A DNA stretch of 64,000 bases from Guptibacillus spartinae (GCF_028610625.1 NZ_JAQQWU010000015.1:1-64000), one strand, 5' to 3'. Shown: positions 9,731-18,245, counted from the stretch's first letter. Numbers and translations: made by a program. Notes: generated by a model not told the origin, from the sequence alone.

Positions 9731-9853
9731 TCATTTCTCACCTCCTTAAATACTAGTATATTTTACCACTTTTTAATCGGAATGAAACTCCAAAGGGGAT
9801 AGAGACCTCCATATCTTTTCTAATCGCACGTGGTATGATATTATAATCAAGTT

Positions 9854-9897
9854 GGAGAGTTCGTAATTCCCTCCTCTCGTAAAACAAAACTAGGGAC
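9854..9897 (+). promoter_or_regulatory. preQ1-I riboswitch aptamer
   Basis: Fits the compact class I preQ1 aptamer. P1 is GAGAG (9855-9859) with CTCTC (9874-9878), enclosing the loop TTCGTAATTCCCTC. The A-rich tail GTAAAACAAAACTAGGGA folds back so that AGGGA (9892-9896) pairs with TCCCT (9868-9872) to form the H-type pseudoknot. It lies directly ahead of queD-queE-queC, the expected regulon. Binding of preQ1 should lower expression. Confidence 0.88.
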
Positions 9898-9910
9898 CGT
9901 GAAATTGATA

Positions 9911-9941
9911 GCCCAAATCTCTGAATGGAGTTGGGGTTTTT
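9911..9941 (+). terminator. Riboswitch expression-platform terminator
   Basis: CCCAA(at)CTC pairs with GAGTTGGG around TGAATG and is followed by five T, 14 nt after the preQ1 aptamer. This is the expected position for a transcriptional off-switch. Confidence 0.65.
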
Positions 9942-9948
9942 CATGCGT

Positions 9949-9980
9949 CTCCCTTACTGAATAATGAAGGGGGCTTTTTT
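9949..9980 (+). promoter_or_regulatory. Second hairpin sequestering the queD ribosome site
   Basis: CTCCCTT (9949-9955) can pair with AAGGGGG (9967-9973), which is the queD ribosome binding site, and it is followed by six T directly before the ATG at 9981. It could act as a second terminator or as a translational block in addition to the hairpin at 9911. Confidence 0.5.
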
Positions 9981-10457
9981 ATGTCTTTTATGATTCCAAA
10001 GAAGGTTGAAGTACTTGGAGAAGATATTCAGAAAAGCGAATTAAAATATCATCATAAACGGGTAGCCGTTACAAAAGAATTTACATTTGACGCCGCTCAT
10101 CATCTGCATTGTTATGATGGCAAATGCAAAAGCATGCATGGGCATACGTATAAATTAGTGATTACGATTAGTGGATATGTGAATGATATTGGCATATCCG
10201 TCGATTTTGGTGAGATTAAAACATTGTTTAAAGAAGTGATCGATTCGAAGCTTGATCATCGTTATTTGAATGACGCTCTTCCAAACATGAACACAACAGC
10301 TGAAAATATGATTGTCTGGATGTGGGAACAGTTGGATCTGGCCCTGACAGAACGCAAGATGAAAGATCTGGGTCAGAGGATTGAGGAACTCGTTCTCTAC
10401 GAAACACCAACAAGTTACGCAACGCTGAAGCGGGAATGGATGGAAAACAATGAATAA
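9981..10457 (+). CDS. queD: 6-carboxytetrahydropterin synthase QueD
   Basis: Second step of preQ0/preQ1 synthesis: 7,8-dihydroneopterin triphosphate to 6-carboxy-5,6,7,8-tetrahydropterin. It is 158 residues. The zinc-binding histidines are in FDAAHHLHCYDGKCKSMHGHTY (His in AAHHL, and HGH), and the catalytic region includes DFGEIK and LDHRYLND. The ATG at 9981 follows AAGGGGG at 7 nt. It is first in queD-queE-queC under the preQ1 riboswitch. The queE start overlaps its 3' end by 8 nt. An N-terminal extension of about 25 residues precedes the usual domain. Confidence 0.93.
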   Translation: MSFMIPKKVEVLGEDIQKSELKYHHKRVAVTKEFTFDAAHHLHCYDGKCKSMHGHTYKLVITISGYVNDIGISVDFGEIKTLFKEVIDSKLDHRYLNDALPNMNTTAENMIVWMWEQLDLALTERKMKDLGQRIEELVLYETPTSYATLKREWMENNE

Positions 10458-11178
10458 ATGGGTGCTACCGGAACGAACTGAATACATGCAGTGGGAATTA
10501 CCGATGGTGGAAGTGTTTGAGACAGTAGAAGGAGAGGGAACGCGTGCTGGTTTTCCAACCGTTTTTGTACGCGTCTTTCACTGTAATCTTCGCTGTAGCT
10601 GGTGTGATACGCCATATAGCTATGCACCAGATAAAGCAGAATACACAGGGTCTATTGCCTCGATTATTGATCAAATTAACCAATATAAGAGTCGTCATAT
10701 TTGTTTTACAGGGGGAGAACCACTGATCCATCGTGAAAAATCGATGGCGCTTCTTCAAGCGATGGTGGATCTACCGCATATTGAAGATATTCACATTGAA
10801 ACGAATGGAGCGATTGATCTCACTCCGTATGAAGCTATTCGAAGAGACGATCAAGCATGGCAGGAAAAAGTTCGCTTTGTGATGGACTATAAGCTCCCTG
10901 ATTCTGGTGAACAGCATCGTATGCTACATGAGAACTTTACACTACTTGATACACAGGATGAAATTAAATTTGTGATCGGTTCTGATGAAGATTTTACTGT
11001 TGCATCAGAGGTTGTCGCAGAAAACCATGAAAAAGGGCAGGTTCTGTATAGCCCAGTTTGGGAAACGATGCCGCCACATAAGCTCGTTGATAAAATTCTA
11101 GAAGCCGGATTAAGTCATGTGAAGCTAAGCATGCAGCTTCATAAGATTATTTGGGATCCGAATCGAAGAGGTGTGTAA
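10450..11178 (+). CDS. queE: 7-carboxy-7-deazaguanine synthase QueE (radical SAM)
   Basis: Radical SAM ring contraction of 6-carboxytetrahydropterin to 7-carboxy-7-deazaguanine. It is 242 residues. The cluster motif CNLRCSWCDTPYSY is at about residue 40 and the SAM-contacting FTGGEPL near 80. The N-terminal FETVEGEGTRAGFPTVFVR is typical of QueE. The ATG at 10450 overlaps queD; an internal ATG at 10486 is a less likely start. The gene ends two bases before the chosen queC start, so the three are coupled. Confidence 0.92.
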   Translation: MNKWVLPERTEYMQWELPMVEVFETVEGEGTRAGFPTVFVRVFHCNLRCSWCDTPYSYAPDKAEYTGSIASIIDQINQYKSRHICFTGGEPLIHREKSMALLQAMVDLPHIEDIHIETNGAIDLTPYEAIRRDDQAWQEKVRFVMDYKLPDSGEQHRMLHENFTLLDTQDEIKFVIGSDEDFTVASEVVAENHEKGQVLYSPVWETMPPHKLVDKILEAGLSHVKLSMQLHKIIWDPNRRGV

Positions 11179-11179
11179 C

Positions 11180-11854
11180 ATGAGTAAAAAAGCAGTGATC
11201 GTTTTAAGCGGTGGCTTAGATAGTACGACATGTATGGGGATGGCGAAGGAAAAAGGATATGAGCTTTACCCGATTACGTTTCACTATGGTCAAAAGCATA
11301 ACCGCGAAGTCGAGCAAGCAAAAAAAGTAGCGAACTATTACAAAGCACCTGATCACCGCATTGTGAACATTAGTTTTCTCAATCAAATTGGTGGTAGTGC
11401 CCTCACGGATGATTCAATTGATGTACCGACAGATATGGATGAAGATGATATTCCTGTAACTTACGTGCCAGCACGTAATATGATCTTTCTTTCTCTTGCC
11501 TCTGCCTATGCGGAAGTCATTGGAGCAGAAGCGATTTACATCGGCGTATCGGCCGTTGACTACAGTGGATATCCCGATTGTCGACCTGAGTTTATTGATA
11601 GCATGAATGAAACGGTTAATTTAGCTACAAAAGCAGGCGCAACAGGTAGTGAGATGAAGATTGAGACGCCGCTAATTAACTTGACGAAAGCTGATACGGT
11701 AAAAGAAGGATTGCGTTTGAACGTTCCTTATGAACTAACGACATCTTGCTATAACGGTGAAGAAGAAGCATGCGGCGAGTGCGATAGCTGCCGTTTGCGT
11801 TTGAAAGGCTTTGAAGAAGCGGGAGCGGTTGATCCGATTCCGTATAAAGCGTAA
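11180..11854 (+). CDS. queC: 7-cyano-7-deazaguanine synthase QueC
   Basis: ATP-dependent conversion of 7-carboxy-7-deazaguanine and ammonia to preQ0. It is 224 residues. The PP-loop SGGLDSTT is at about residues 10-17, and the C-terminal zinc site is in SCYNGEEEACGECDSCRLRL with four cysteines. The ATG at 11180 is preferred over the GTG at 11171 because the GTG lies inside the ribosome site AGAGGTG, and the family begins with MSKKAVIVLSGG-type sequence. queF is not in this window. Confidence 0.94.
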   Translation: MSKKAVIVLSGGLDSTTCMGMAKEKGYELYPITFHYGQKHNREVEQAKKVANYYKAPDHRIVNISFLNQIGGSALTDDSIDVPTDMDEDDIPVTYVPARNMIFLSLASAYAEVIGAEAIYIGVSAVDYSGYPDCRPEFIDSMNETVNLATKAGATGSEMKIETPLINLTKADTVKEGLRLNVPYELTTSCYNGEEEACGECDSCRLRLKGFEEAGAVDPIPYKA

Positions 11855-11863
11855 TTAGAGTAG

Positions 11864-11902
11864 AAAAGCAGCCTGCTGGGGGACCCCAGCAGGCTGCTTT
11901 TT
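11864..11902 (+). terminator. Terminator of the que operon
   Basis: AAAAGCAGCCTGCTGGG pairs with CCCAGCAGGCTGCTTTT around a 4-nt loop and ends in six T. Confidence 0.92.
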
Positions 11903-11907
11903 TGGAG

Positions 11908-12003
11908 TTTGGCCAATAAAGTTGAGATTTGGCCAATATAAATCAAATTTAGCCAATATATTCTCGTTTTGGCCAATATACTCATAATTTAGCCAATAAA
12001 CTT
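11908..12003. repeat. Phased RGCCAATAWA intergenic repeats (period exactly 20 nt)
   Basis: Five copies of GGCCAATAAA/GGCCAATATA/AGCCAATATA begin at 11911, 11931, 11951, 11971 and 11991, exactly 20 nt apart. Each is preceded by a short T-run, and about seven to ten variable bases separate the copies. It sits between the que terminator and the 3' end of citA, where no transcript is expected to need it. Confidence 0.85.
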
Positions 12004-12033
12004 CTTATATGGCACGGTTCGACAAATAGCGCG

Positions 12034-12046
12034 GGTGACAGGCACC
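12034..12046. repeat. REP-like palindrome GGTGACAGGCACC
   Basis: GGTG-ACAGG-CACC is an inverted repeat adjoining the citA stop codon (12048-12050). Similar short palindromes (GGTGxCAGGCACC) are scattered through many Bacillaceae genomes. It is related in sequence to the 34-bp palindrome at 60022. Confidence 0.5.
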
Positions 12047-12047
12047 A

Positions 12048-13133
12048 TCACTCCGGCATATCTCCGCTATATACTGACGATGGTCGGATAATGCGGTTGT
12101 TTTCATTTTGCTCATACACATGAGCAATCCACCCAGCCGTTCTTGCTGCTGTAAATGTTGGCGTAAATAGCTCTGTAGGAAGCTCAATGGCTCTTAAGAT
12201 CGCTGCGGCATAGTATTCGACGTTCGCATAAAGTTTTCGATTAGGTTTGTATTCCTGTAAAAGACGTACAGCGGTTTCTTCTACCTCGTGTGCCAATTGA
12301 AACTCTTCATCATCATAAAAGTCTGATGTGATTTCGCTTAAAGCGGCAGCACGCGGGTCCCGGGTTTTATAAACACGATGGCCAAATCCCATCAACTTCT
12401 CGCGGTTTTCAAGCTTCTGACGTAATATTTTCTCAACGTCCCCATCTCTCTTAATTTCCTCTAACAAATCAATAACACCAGTTGGAGCGCCGCCGTGAAG
12501 CGGACCTTTCATTGCACCAATCGCTCCTGTAATAGCCGATGCCAGGTCACTTTCAGTTGAAGCAATCACGCGTGCAGTAAAGGTAGAAGCGTTGAGCCCA
12601 TGCTCCATTGTTAGAATAAAGTAAGCTGTTAAGGCTTTCACGTGGTTATCCTGTGGATGTTTTCCATTTAACATATATAAGTAGTTCCCGACGTGAGACA
12701 GAGTTAAGTCTGGTTCAACGACAGGTAATCCTTTTTGAGTGCGATAGCGATAAGCAATAATGGTAGGAACGATACTTAGGAGTTGAATGCCTTGCTCCTC
12801 TGTAGCTGGAAACTGAAAGGATTGATTTCCTAAGGAAGAGAGAACCGTTCGCACAACGCTCATCATTTCCATATTTTCTGGCAAGCGATTGATGATTTCT
12901 TTTTGACTCGCAGATAAAGCTCTTGCTTCACTAAGTGCTGAAGTAAAAGCAGTTAGCTGCTTAGCATTAGGAAACACGCCATTCCATAGAAAGTAGGCTG
13001 CTTCTTCAAATGACTTTTCCTTTGCGATTTGTTTTGCCCATTCGCCTCGATAGACGAGCCAACCATTCTCTCCGTCCACTAGGCTAATTTTGGAATCAGC
13101 TGCCACGATTCCTTCTAATCCTGCATGAATCAT
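12048..13133 (-). CDS. citA: Citrate synthase, CitA-type
   Basis: Condenses oxaloacetate and acetyl-CoA. It is 361 residues. Conserved blocks include the substrate His in TMEHGLNASTFTARV, MKGPLHGGAP, and MGFGHRVYKTRDPRA; the ending NRIIRPSSVYSG is typical of the family. The ATG at 13133 follows GGAG and gives the same N-terminus as B. subtilis CitA (MIHAGLEGI against MVHYGLKGI); the upstream GTG at 13142 is rejected. It is divergent from a LysR gene, as citA and citR are in B. subtilis. A 2-methylcitrate synthase activity is a weaker alternative. Confidence 0.9.
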   Translation of the reverse strand: MIHAGLEGIVAADSKISLVDGENGWLVYRGEWAKQIAKEKSFEEAAYFLWNGVFPNAKQLTAFTSALSEARALSASQKEIINRLPENMEMMSVVRTVLSSLGNQSFQFPATEEQGIQLLSIVPTIIAYRYRTQKGLPVVEPDLTLSHVGNYLYMLNGKHPQDNHVKALTAYFILTMEHGLNASTFTARVIASTESDLASAITGAIGAMKGPLHGGAPTGVIDLLEEIKRDGDVEKILRQKLENREKLMGFGHRVYKTRDPRAAALSEITSDFYDDEEFQLAHEVEETAVRLLQEYKPNRKLYANVEYYAAAILRAIELPTELFTPTFTAARTAGWIAHVYEQNENNRIIRPSSVYSGDMPE

Positions 13134-13249
13134 ATGCTCCACTCCATTTCATTCGTCTTGTTTTTAGTCTATCGTTTCGTTATGATTATGACTAATAAAT
13201 TATTAAGAAAGAATCAATTATGATTCACTATCAATAGGAGTGCGAAGAG

Positions 13250-14128
13250 ATGAACATCAATTGGCTTAAAACATTTGTTGCGGCTGCCACTTATGAAAAT
13301 TTTAGAGAGACCGCAGAGAAACTATTTCTTGCTCAACCAACCGTAACGGTGCATATTCAGCAGCTTGAAAAGCAGATTGGGAGCAAATTGTTTATGAAAA
13401 GTGGAAGAAGAGTTGTTCTTTCTGAAGCAGGAAGACAGTTTTTACCTCATGCAAGAGACATGATGGAGCAGTACGAGCAAAGCTTACGCCATATGAATGG
13501 GTGGCGACAGGGCTACCATCGCAAATTGACGCTCGCAGTATCTCCACTCATCGCAGCAACTGTACTTCCAAGTGTGCTGCAGCAATTTATGAAAGCATAT
13601 CCTTCCATAGAAGTTGTTGTGAAAGTAAGTGAATCTAATGAGATTGGTGGTATGATTGCTAGAAATGTGGCTGATTTTGGGCTTTCCCGCATGCAATCGG
13701 TACTGACACATTTAATGAGTGAGCAAGTCGGTGCTGATCCAATCGTTCTTGTCGTGCCACATGATGGGGGTGACGCTGAAACAAGTCTTCCTCTTTCCCT
13801 AAATGATTTTTGTACACAGTTAACGCTATTAACACATAATCATCCTGATTACTGGGATGACTTACTGGTTGAGTTAAGGTCAAAGTATGAAGGTATACGG
13901 ACGATGGTGGTATCACAAGTTCATATTACGAAAAGATTTATTGAGGAAGGGTTGGGGTTTTCATTTTTACCACGTTCTTCCGTTCAACGAGAGTTGTTTG
14001 AAGGGAGGATGCTACAAGTAGATACGAGCGAAATTAGACTTCCAGAGGTTCACACCTATCTAATTTATCATCACTTATCGAATGAAGCTTTAAAATTCAA
14101 GGAATTTATTGAACGGAGCCTCCAATAA
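13250..14128 (+). CDS. citR: LysR-type regulator, CitR-like
   Basis: A 292-residue LysR protein. The N-terminal winged helix (about 1-60) carries TYENFRETAEKLFLAQPTVT, followed by the HIQQLEKQIGSKLF recognition region. A periplasmic-binding-like effector domain spans about 88-290. It is transcribed divergently from citA with a 116-bp shared control region, the same arrangement as B. subtilis citR, which represses citA. The ATG at 13250 has AGGAGTGCGAAGAG upstream. The effector cannot be predicted from the sequence. Confidence 0.87.
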   Translation: MNINWLKTFVAAATYENFRETAEKLFLAQPTVTVHIQQLEKQIGSKLFMKSGRRVVLSEAGRQFLPHARDMMEQYEQSLRHMNGWRQGYHRKLTLAVSPLIAATVLPSVLQQFMKAYPSIEVVVKVSESNEIGGMIARNVADFGLSRMQSVLTHLMSEQVGADPIVLVVPHDGGDAETSLPLSLNDFCTQLTLLTHNHPDYWDDLLVELRSKYEGIRTMVVSQVHITKRFIEEGLGFSFLPRSSVQRELFEGRMLQVDTSEIRLPEVHTYLIYHHLSNEALKFKEFIERSLQ

Positions 14129-14129
14129 A

Positions 14130-14158
14130 AAGCCCGATCAGCGTCCTGATCGGGCTTA
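14130..14158 (+). terminator. Terminator after citR
   Basis: AAGCCCGATCAG-CGTC-CTGATCGGGCTT hairpin, with little T-tract after it. Confidence 0.75.
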
Positions 14159-14271
14159 ACTCTTATTTTCCGAGTGTGAAATAAGAGTGTGGGATAGGTG
14201 CGTGAGTATAGATCCTATGGCTAGCTTTCACGCTTTCCTAGTATGTGTGTATATAAAAGTACTATTCATGT

Positions 14272-14673
14272 TTAATAAGAAGAAAGTCCCCAGATCGTCC
14301 ACTTATTATCTTGGCGTGCTGCAAAAAGATGCATACGGCTAGGTAGCTGTGCTGACTTCTTCGTTACGAGTACATCAATTAAGTAAGTGTAATCCGCCAC
14401 TTTTTTCTTGCATGTTTTTAAGGCAGGTTTGTAATAAGGCGATGATTTCTTTAATGGAGAGATGCTTATAATTTGCCATGTTTTAACGTCTTGATTTGCT
14501 GACAGTAGTCCTGGTAGAAAAGCATTCGCTTTAGAGGGAAGCCCTCGTTTAAATTGCAGTTCTTGCACAGCAGAGGGACATTCTCCCTGAAGAAGCTGAA
14601 CTGGACCCGCTGCACTCGAATAGGTTGGGAAGAGAAAGAAAATAATGAGTGATGCGCTAATCAATCGCTTCAT
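14272..14673 (-). CDS. Small secreted protein, unknown function
   Basis: A 133-residue protein with a signal peptide (KR, then a hydrophobic LISASLIIFFLFP core, cleavage near SSAAG at about residue 22). The mature part is basic with two cysteines (GECPSA and LKTCKKK) that could form a disulfide. It ends in an NTF2-like-looking strand (LFAARQDNKWTIWGLSSY). The ATG at 14673 is chosen because AAAGGTGG lies seven bases upstream; the GTG at 14685 falls inside that site. I recognise no family. Confidence 0.72.
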   Translation of the reverse strand: MKRLISASLIIFFLFPTYSSAAGPVQLLQGECPSAVQELQFKRGLPSKANAFLPGLLSANQDVKTWQIISISPLKKSSPYYKPALKTCKKKVADYTYLIDVLVTKKSAQLPSRMHLFAARQDNKWTIWGLSSY

Positions 14674-14785
14674 TGGACATTCCACCTTTCTATGCTTACC
14701 GTGTCCAATAACTACTAAATTAATTCAATACAATCGAATGTATGTTCGTTTTGTGGTATACTGAATGCGTAAGGAGGGAGCGAAA

Positions 14786-15619
14786 TTGAAACCTTCAATT
14801 GAAACAAAAACGGCTCGATCAATCTTAACAAAAGGTACTGGATTTCTTCATGGGTATAGTCATACACTTAATCCTTACGCTGGATGTGCGTTTGGGTGTT
14901 CGTATTGCTATGTTAGAAGAATGCCGATATCCCTATATCGAGAAGAAGATTGGGGTGCCTGGGTAGATATAAAAGAAAACGCAACTGATCTTGTGAAGAA
15001 AGAAATCCCGAAAGCACGTAAAAAGGGACGGGTATCGATCTTTATGTCGTCTTCTACAGATCCGTATCAGCCAGTTGAACATAAGACGCATTTAACAAGA
15101 GGGTTGTTAGAGGCGATGATTGAAGAGAGTCCTGACTTTTTGTTTCTTCAAACTCGGTCTCCACTCGTTACGAGAGATATCGACCTTTTAAAGCAATTTA
15201 AGAATAAAATTCTTGTGAGTATGACGGTTGAAACGGATCTTGAATCCGTTCGCAAGATGTTTGCTCCATCAGCACCGCCAATTCCAGCCAGGTTAAAAGC
15301 ACTTAAAAAGTTACGATCTGAAGGAATCCCTGTACAGGCTGCTTTGGCCCCTCTATTACCATGCTCTGAGCAATTTCCATTAACGTTAGCTGAAGTGACA
15401 GATCGTGTGACTTTAGATGACTTTTTTATGGGAGATGGAAGTGGAGGAAAACGGACGGAGCAGCTGGGCATACGTAAAATCTTTGAAGAAAATGGTTTGA
15501 AGGATTGGTACGACCGGCAAGCTTATTTGAAAATAAAACGTCGTTTAACAGAGGTATTCCCAGAGAATTCCATTTATATATCTCAAGAAGGGTTTTATCC
15601 TCCAGATGGAGCGGATTAA
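14786..15619 (+). CDS. Radical SAM protein, spore photoproduct lyase-like (SplB/Rv2578c type)
   Basis: A 277-residue radical SAM enzyme with the cluster motif CAFGCSYCYV near residue 33, in the context NPYAGCAFGCSYCYVRRMP that marks SPL-related DNA photolesion repair proteins. It also has FMSSSTDPYQPVE and LQTRSPLVTRDIDLL. It is shorter than true SplB (about 340) and lacks its usual N-terminal part, so it is a paralogous family. The start is TTG at 14786 because AAGGAGGG lies seven bases upstream; the ATG at 14765 has no site. The substrate is not established. Confidence 0.82.
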   Translation: MKPSIETKTARSILTKGTGFLHGYSHTLNPYAGCAFGCSYCYVRRMPISLYREEDWGAWVDIKENATDLVKKEIPKARKKGRVSIFMSSSTDPYQPVEHKTHLTRGLLEAMIEESPDFLFLQTRSPLVTRDIDLLKQFKNKILVSMTVETDLESVRKMFAPSAPPIPARLKALKKLRSEGIPVQAALAPLLPCSEQFPLTLAEVTDRVTLDDFFMGDGSGGKRTEQLGIRKIFEENGLKDWYDRQAYLKIKRRLTEVFPENSIYISQEGFYPPDGAD

Positions 15620-15639
15620 TAAAGGATTCTAAATACAAA

Positions 15640-15686
15640 GCCAACGCAAAAAGGCTAGAAGTGGCCCTTCTAACCTTTTGCGTGGC
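15640..15686. terminator. Convergent terminator
   Basis: GCCAACGCAAAAaGG(c)TAGAAG pairs with CTTCTAaCCTTTTGCGTGGC; it lies between convergent genes and is usable on both strands, though T-tracts are weak. Confidence 0.65.
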
Positions 15687-15690
15687 GTCA

Positions 15691-16854
15691 TTACTTCAAT
15701 TTTTCTGCTTTCCCTTTAAGGATTTTTAATTGGTCATTTTCATAACCGACTTGATAGGTAACGTTGTAAAGGGAAGTGGTTGTTTTCTTATCCTCTGTTC
15801 GTTCGTTTGCTTTGATGGTTGCTGTCACTTTTACTTCGTCATTCGTTTGATTTAAGCTTCCGGTCATATTTGATACTTCTACATGGAGAGTATGAAGATA
15901 ACCTTTTCGAAAATCTTCATAAGCCATCTCACTTTGCCAGCGGCTTCCAAGCAGTGAGTAGGCTGTCACATAGTCCTGAGTGGAAAGACTTTCATAAAAG
16001 TAACCAATAAGATAAGTTGCGTTGTTCTTAAAATCCTCTCCCGTAAGTCCTTGCGGTGTCGTGACTTTTTCTTTGCTTTTATCATCTACCGTTAACTCCA
16101 CCGGCTTATTAGACCAATCTTTGATTTGGGCGATTACGTTTGGAAGCGGGATACTAAAACCAATAGCACCTGAATCTGTACCCGCGGAATTAATGGCAAT
16201 CGCTTCCCCAGTCGTTGCATCGATAAGAGGGCCACCGCTATTTCCTTTTGTAATCGGTGCGGATATTTGATAAATATGTTCATAGCGATAAGGTTCTAAA
16301 ATAAACTCTCGGTCAAGACCGCTAATAATCCCCGTAGTAACCGTGTTCTGTAGTCCGAGTGGACTTCCAAGTGCGATAATATTATCCCCAACTTCCGCTA
16401 CACGCTCTTCGGCTACCGGGAGAGGCGCATTCTCTTTTAGGCCCGGTACGCGAATAACGGCGACATCGGTAGTATCCCCCATACCGATTATTTGGGCTTC
16501 GAATTGTTTGGCATCGGAAGTTTTAACAATGATTTTCTCTGCGCCTTCGACAACATGAGCATTTGTAATCACGTCACCATCCGTATTATATAAGAAGCCA
16601 GAGCCAGAGGATGTGCCATCTTTTAAACTTACTTCAATTTGAACGACGCTTTTTTGCGTTTCGTGAATAACGGACTTTAAATTCGGCTCATCTGCTTTCC
16701 TTTCGGAAGAATCGTTTTTCTCACCAAGAGAAGAAGTAGCTTCAACGGTTGTACTGTTGTAGGAATCATGTAAAAAATAAAAGCCTGTGGCACCTCCAAT
16801 TAAAATGATGAGTGTGCCGGTCAGGGATAGTAGTACAGCTATATTCTTAGACAT
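15691..16854 (-). CDS. Membrane-anchored HtrA-like trypsin-type serine protease
   Basis: A 387-residue protease. One N-terminal transmembrane anchor (about 6-28) precedes a low-complexity linker and the trypsin-like domain (about 60-245). The catalytic triad is visible: His in TNAHVVEG, Asp in TTDVAVIRV, Ser in TKGNSGGPL. There is no PDZ domain. In its place is a C-terminal NTF2-like domain (about 275-387, FYESLSTQDYVTAYSLLGSRWQSEM). It is co-oriented 22 bp downstream of a zinc-ribbon/TPR membrane protein, so the two probably form an operon and may act together at the cell surface. Confidence 0.87.
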   Translation of the reverse strand: MSKNIAVLLSLTGTLIILIGGATGFYFLHDSYNSTTVEATSSLGEKNDSSERKADEPNLKSVIHETQKSVVQIEVSLKDGTSSGSGFLYNTDGDVITNAHVVEGAEKIIVKTSDAKQFEAQIIGMGDTTDVAVIRVPGLKENAPLPVAEERVAEVGDNIIALGSPLGLQNTVTTGIISGLDREFILEPYRYEHIYQISAPITKGNSGGPLIDATTGEAIAINSAGTDSGAIGFSIPLPNVIAQIKDWSNKPVELTVDDKSKEKVTTPQGLTGEDFKNNATYLIGYFYESLSTQDYVTAYSLLGSRWQSEMAYEDFRKGYLHTLHVEVSNMTGSLNQTNDEVKVTATIKANERTEDKKTTTSLYNVTYQVGYENDQLKILKGKAEKLK

Positions 16855-16876
16855 CCGTCTGATGTACTCCTTTCAG

Positions 16877-18034
16877 TTAATCCAAGTACCATGTAAAGTG
16901 ATCAATTTCGACAGTGAATTCATCCAGGTTCTCGACATCTTCATCAATATCATATAGGACGAAATCAAATTTCCCTGTATCATCAGGAAATAATTTGTCA
17001 GGATTAATATACACTTCTCCTTGATCAAATTTTTTACCATCCCCATCTAATACCTTGTAGGAAGCTCCGATCGAGTTTACAGGAACAGTCGCTTTGCTCG
17101 TCACTTGACCAGTTACTTTTAATTCATTGTAGTCCGTTATTTTGGTTTTTAAGTCAGTTAGTTCGATGGCGCTAGTGCGATTCATTTCTTCTTCTTTGGC
17201 GGCAACGACCATGGCATGTTCAATACGCTTCTGTTGCTCCTCTTCAAAAGAATTTCTTCTTTTTTCGATAACAGTTTTCAAGTTTGATAATTTTTTGTGG
17301 TCTTTGTTGATTTCCAAACCTTCTTCAACAGCAGTCAATGCTTCTGTAAAATGGTTTTCTTCTAAATATTGATTGGCTTCATTTATGGTGAAGTCGATTA
17401 GTTGATTGCGAATTTGGCTAGCGATTTCCTGTGCCTCATCAACCTGTAACGTTTCTGCTCTCGTTAAGACAGGCTTTAATTCATCAATCGATTTTTTACC
17501 TTTCATGTCATACTTTAACTCAGCAACCATAACGGTTGTGCGAACAGAGGCAATTTCTTCTTGTAAATAAGAGGAAACCTCGCCTTGATAAATAGATGTT
17601 GTATGTTCAGCTTGTCTTATCAACTCGAGTGCTTCTGAATAGTGATCTTGTTGCCTTTCTTGCTCCGCTTGTTTAAGGGATTTCTCAACGTCAAGTGCGG
17701 TATCTATAATGGCTCTATTTGTTTCCGCTGCAGGAAAATGCGGTCGTTTTTGTTGAACGTCTTTAAATTCTTTTTGGGCTGCTTTAAAATCCCCATTTTT
17801 CGCCAACTCTTCCCCTTCTTCAAATGAGCGAACCGCTGATTTTGTTACGGATTCTTCATAAAGGTAATAGCCAGAAAGGGTGATAGCGATAAGAAGGAAC
17901 ATCATCACTGGTAACCAACGCCAGAGTGCGGAAAGGCTTCGTGTCGATCTCGTTTCTGTAATAAGCTCTTTTCCGCAAGAGAAACAGAATTGTTCATTAT
18001 CGCCTCTCTTTTTTCCACAATGTGGACAATACAT
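16877..18034 (-). CDS. Zinc-ribbon, single-pass membrane protein with TPR/coiled-coil extracellular region
   Basis: A 385-residue protein that opens with a zinc ribbon (MYCPHCGKK ... FCFSCGKEL, four cysteines). A transmembrane segment at about 41-60 follows, then a long helical region (about 70-285) with TPR-like repeats such as AKNGDFKAAQKEFKDVQ and HFTEALTAVEEGLE. A C-terminal beta domain (about 290-385) resembles the FxLYD fold. The ATG at 18034 is chosen over the upstream start at 18061 because CAGGTGG lies in between. It is in an operon with the downstream HtrA-like protease. Function is unknown; an envelope-stress sensing scaffold is only a guess. Confidence 0.8.
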   Translation of the reverse strand: MYCPHCGKKRGDNEQFCFSCGKELITETRSTRSLSALWRWLPVMMFLLIAITLSGYYLYEESVTKSAVRSFEEGEELAKNGDFKAAQKEFKDVQQKRPHFPAAETNRAIIDTALDVEKSLKQAEQERQQDHYSEALELIRQAEHTTSIYQGEVSSYLQEEIASVRTTVMVAELKYDMKGKKSIDELKPVLTRAETLQVDEAQEIASQIRNQLIDFTINEANQYLEENHFTEALTAVEEGLEINKDHKKLSNLKTVIEKRRNSFEEEQQKRIEHAMVVAAKEEEMNRTSAIELTDLKTKITDYNELKVTGQVTSKATVPVNSIGASYKVLDGDGKKFDQGEVYINPDKLFPDDTGKFDFVLYDIDEDVENLDEFTVEIDHFTWYLD

Positions 18035-18245
18035 TCTTATTCCACCTGCTTTCAATCTCAATCACTAGTTATATTCTGACACATTTTTCTCATGAGGGAA
18101 ATATCTTTCAAGGTGTTGTTGATGAATTGAAATATAAAGCAATTTTCACGCAAATTTTGTTCCTTTCCCATTCCAATAGGAAGTCTAGGATTGATTCAAA
18201 AGACATAATTTTAACAAGTGCGAAGGAAAGTGAGTGAATAGTCAT

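Noticed and set aside
9753-9944. Minus-strand 63-residue frame across the preQ1 riboswitch
   Set aside because: It overlaps a structured regulatory RNA and has no plausible start.
11908-12003. CRISPR array
   Set aside because: Conserved cores are only about 10 nt with spacers of about 10 nt, and there are no cas genes.
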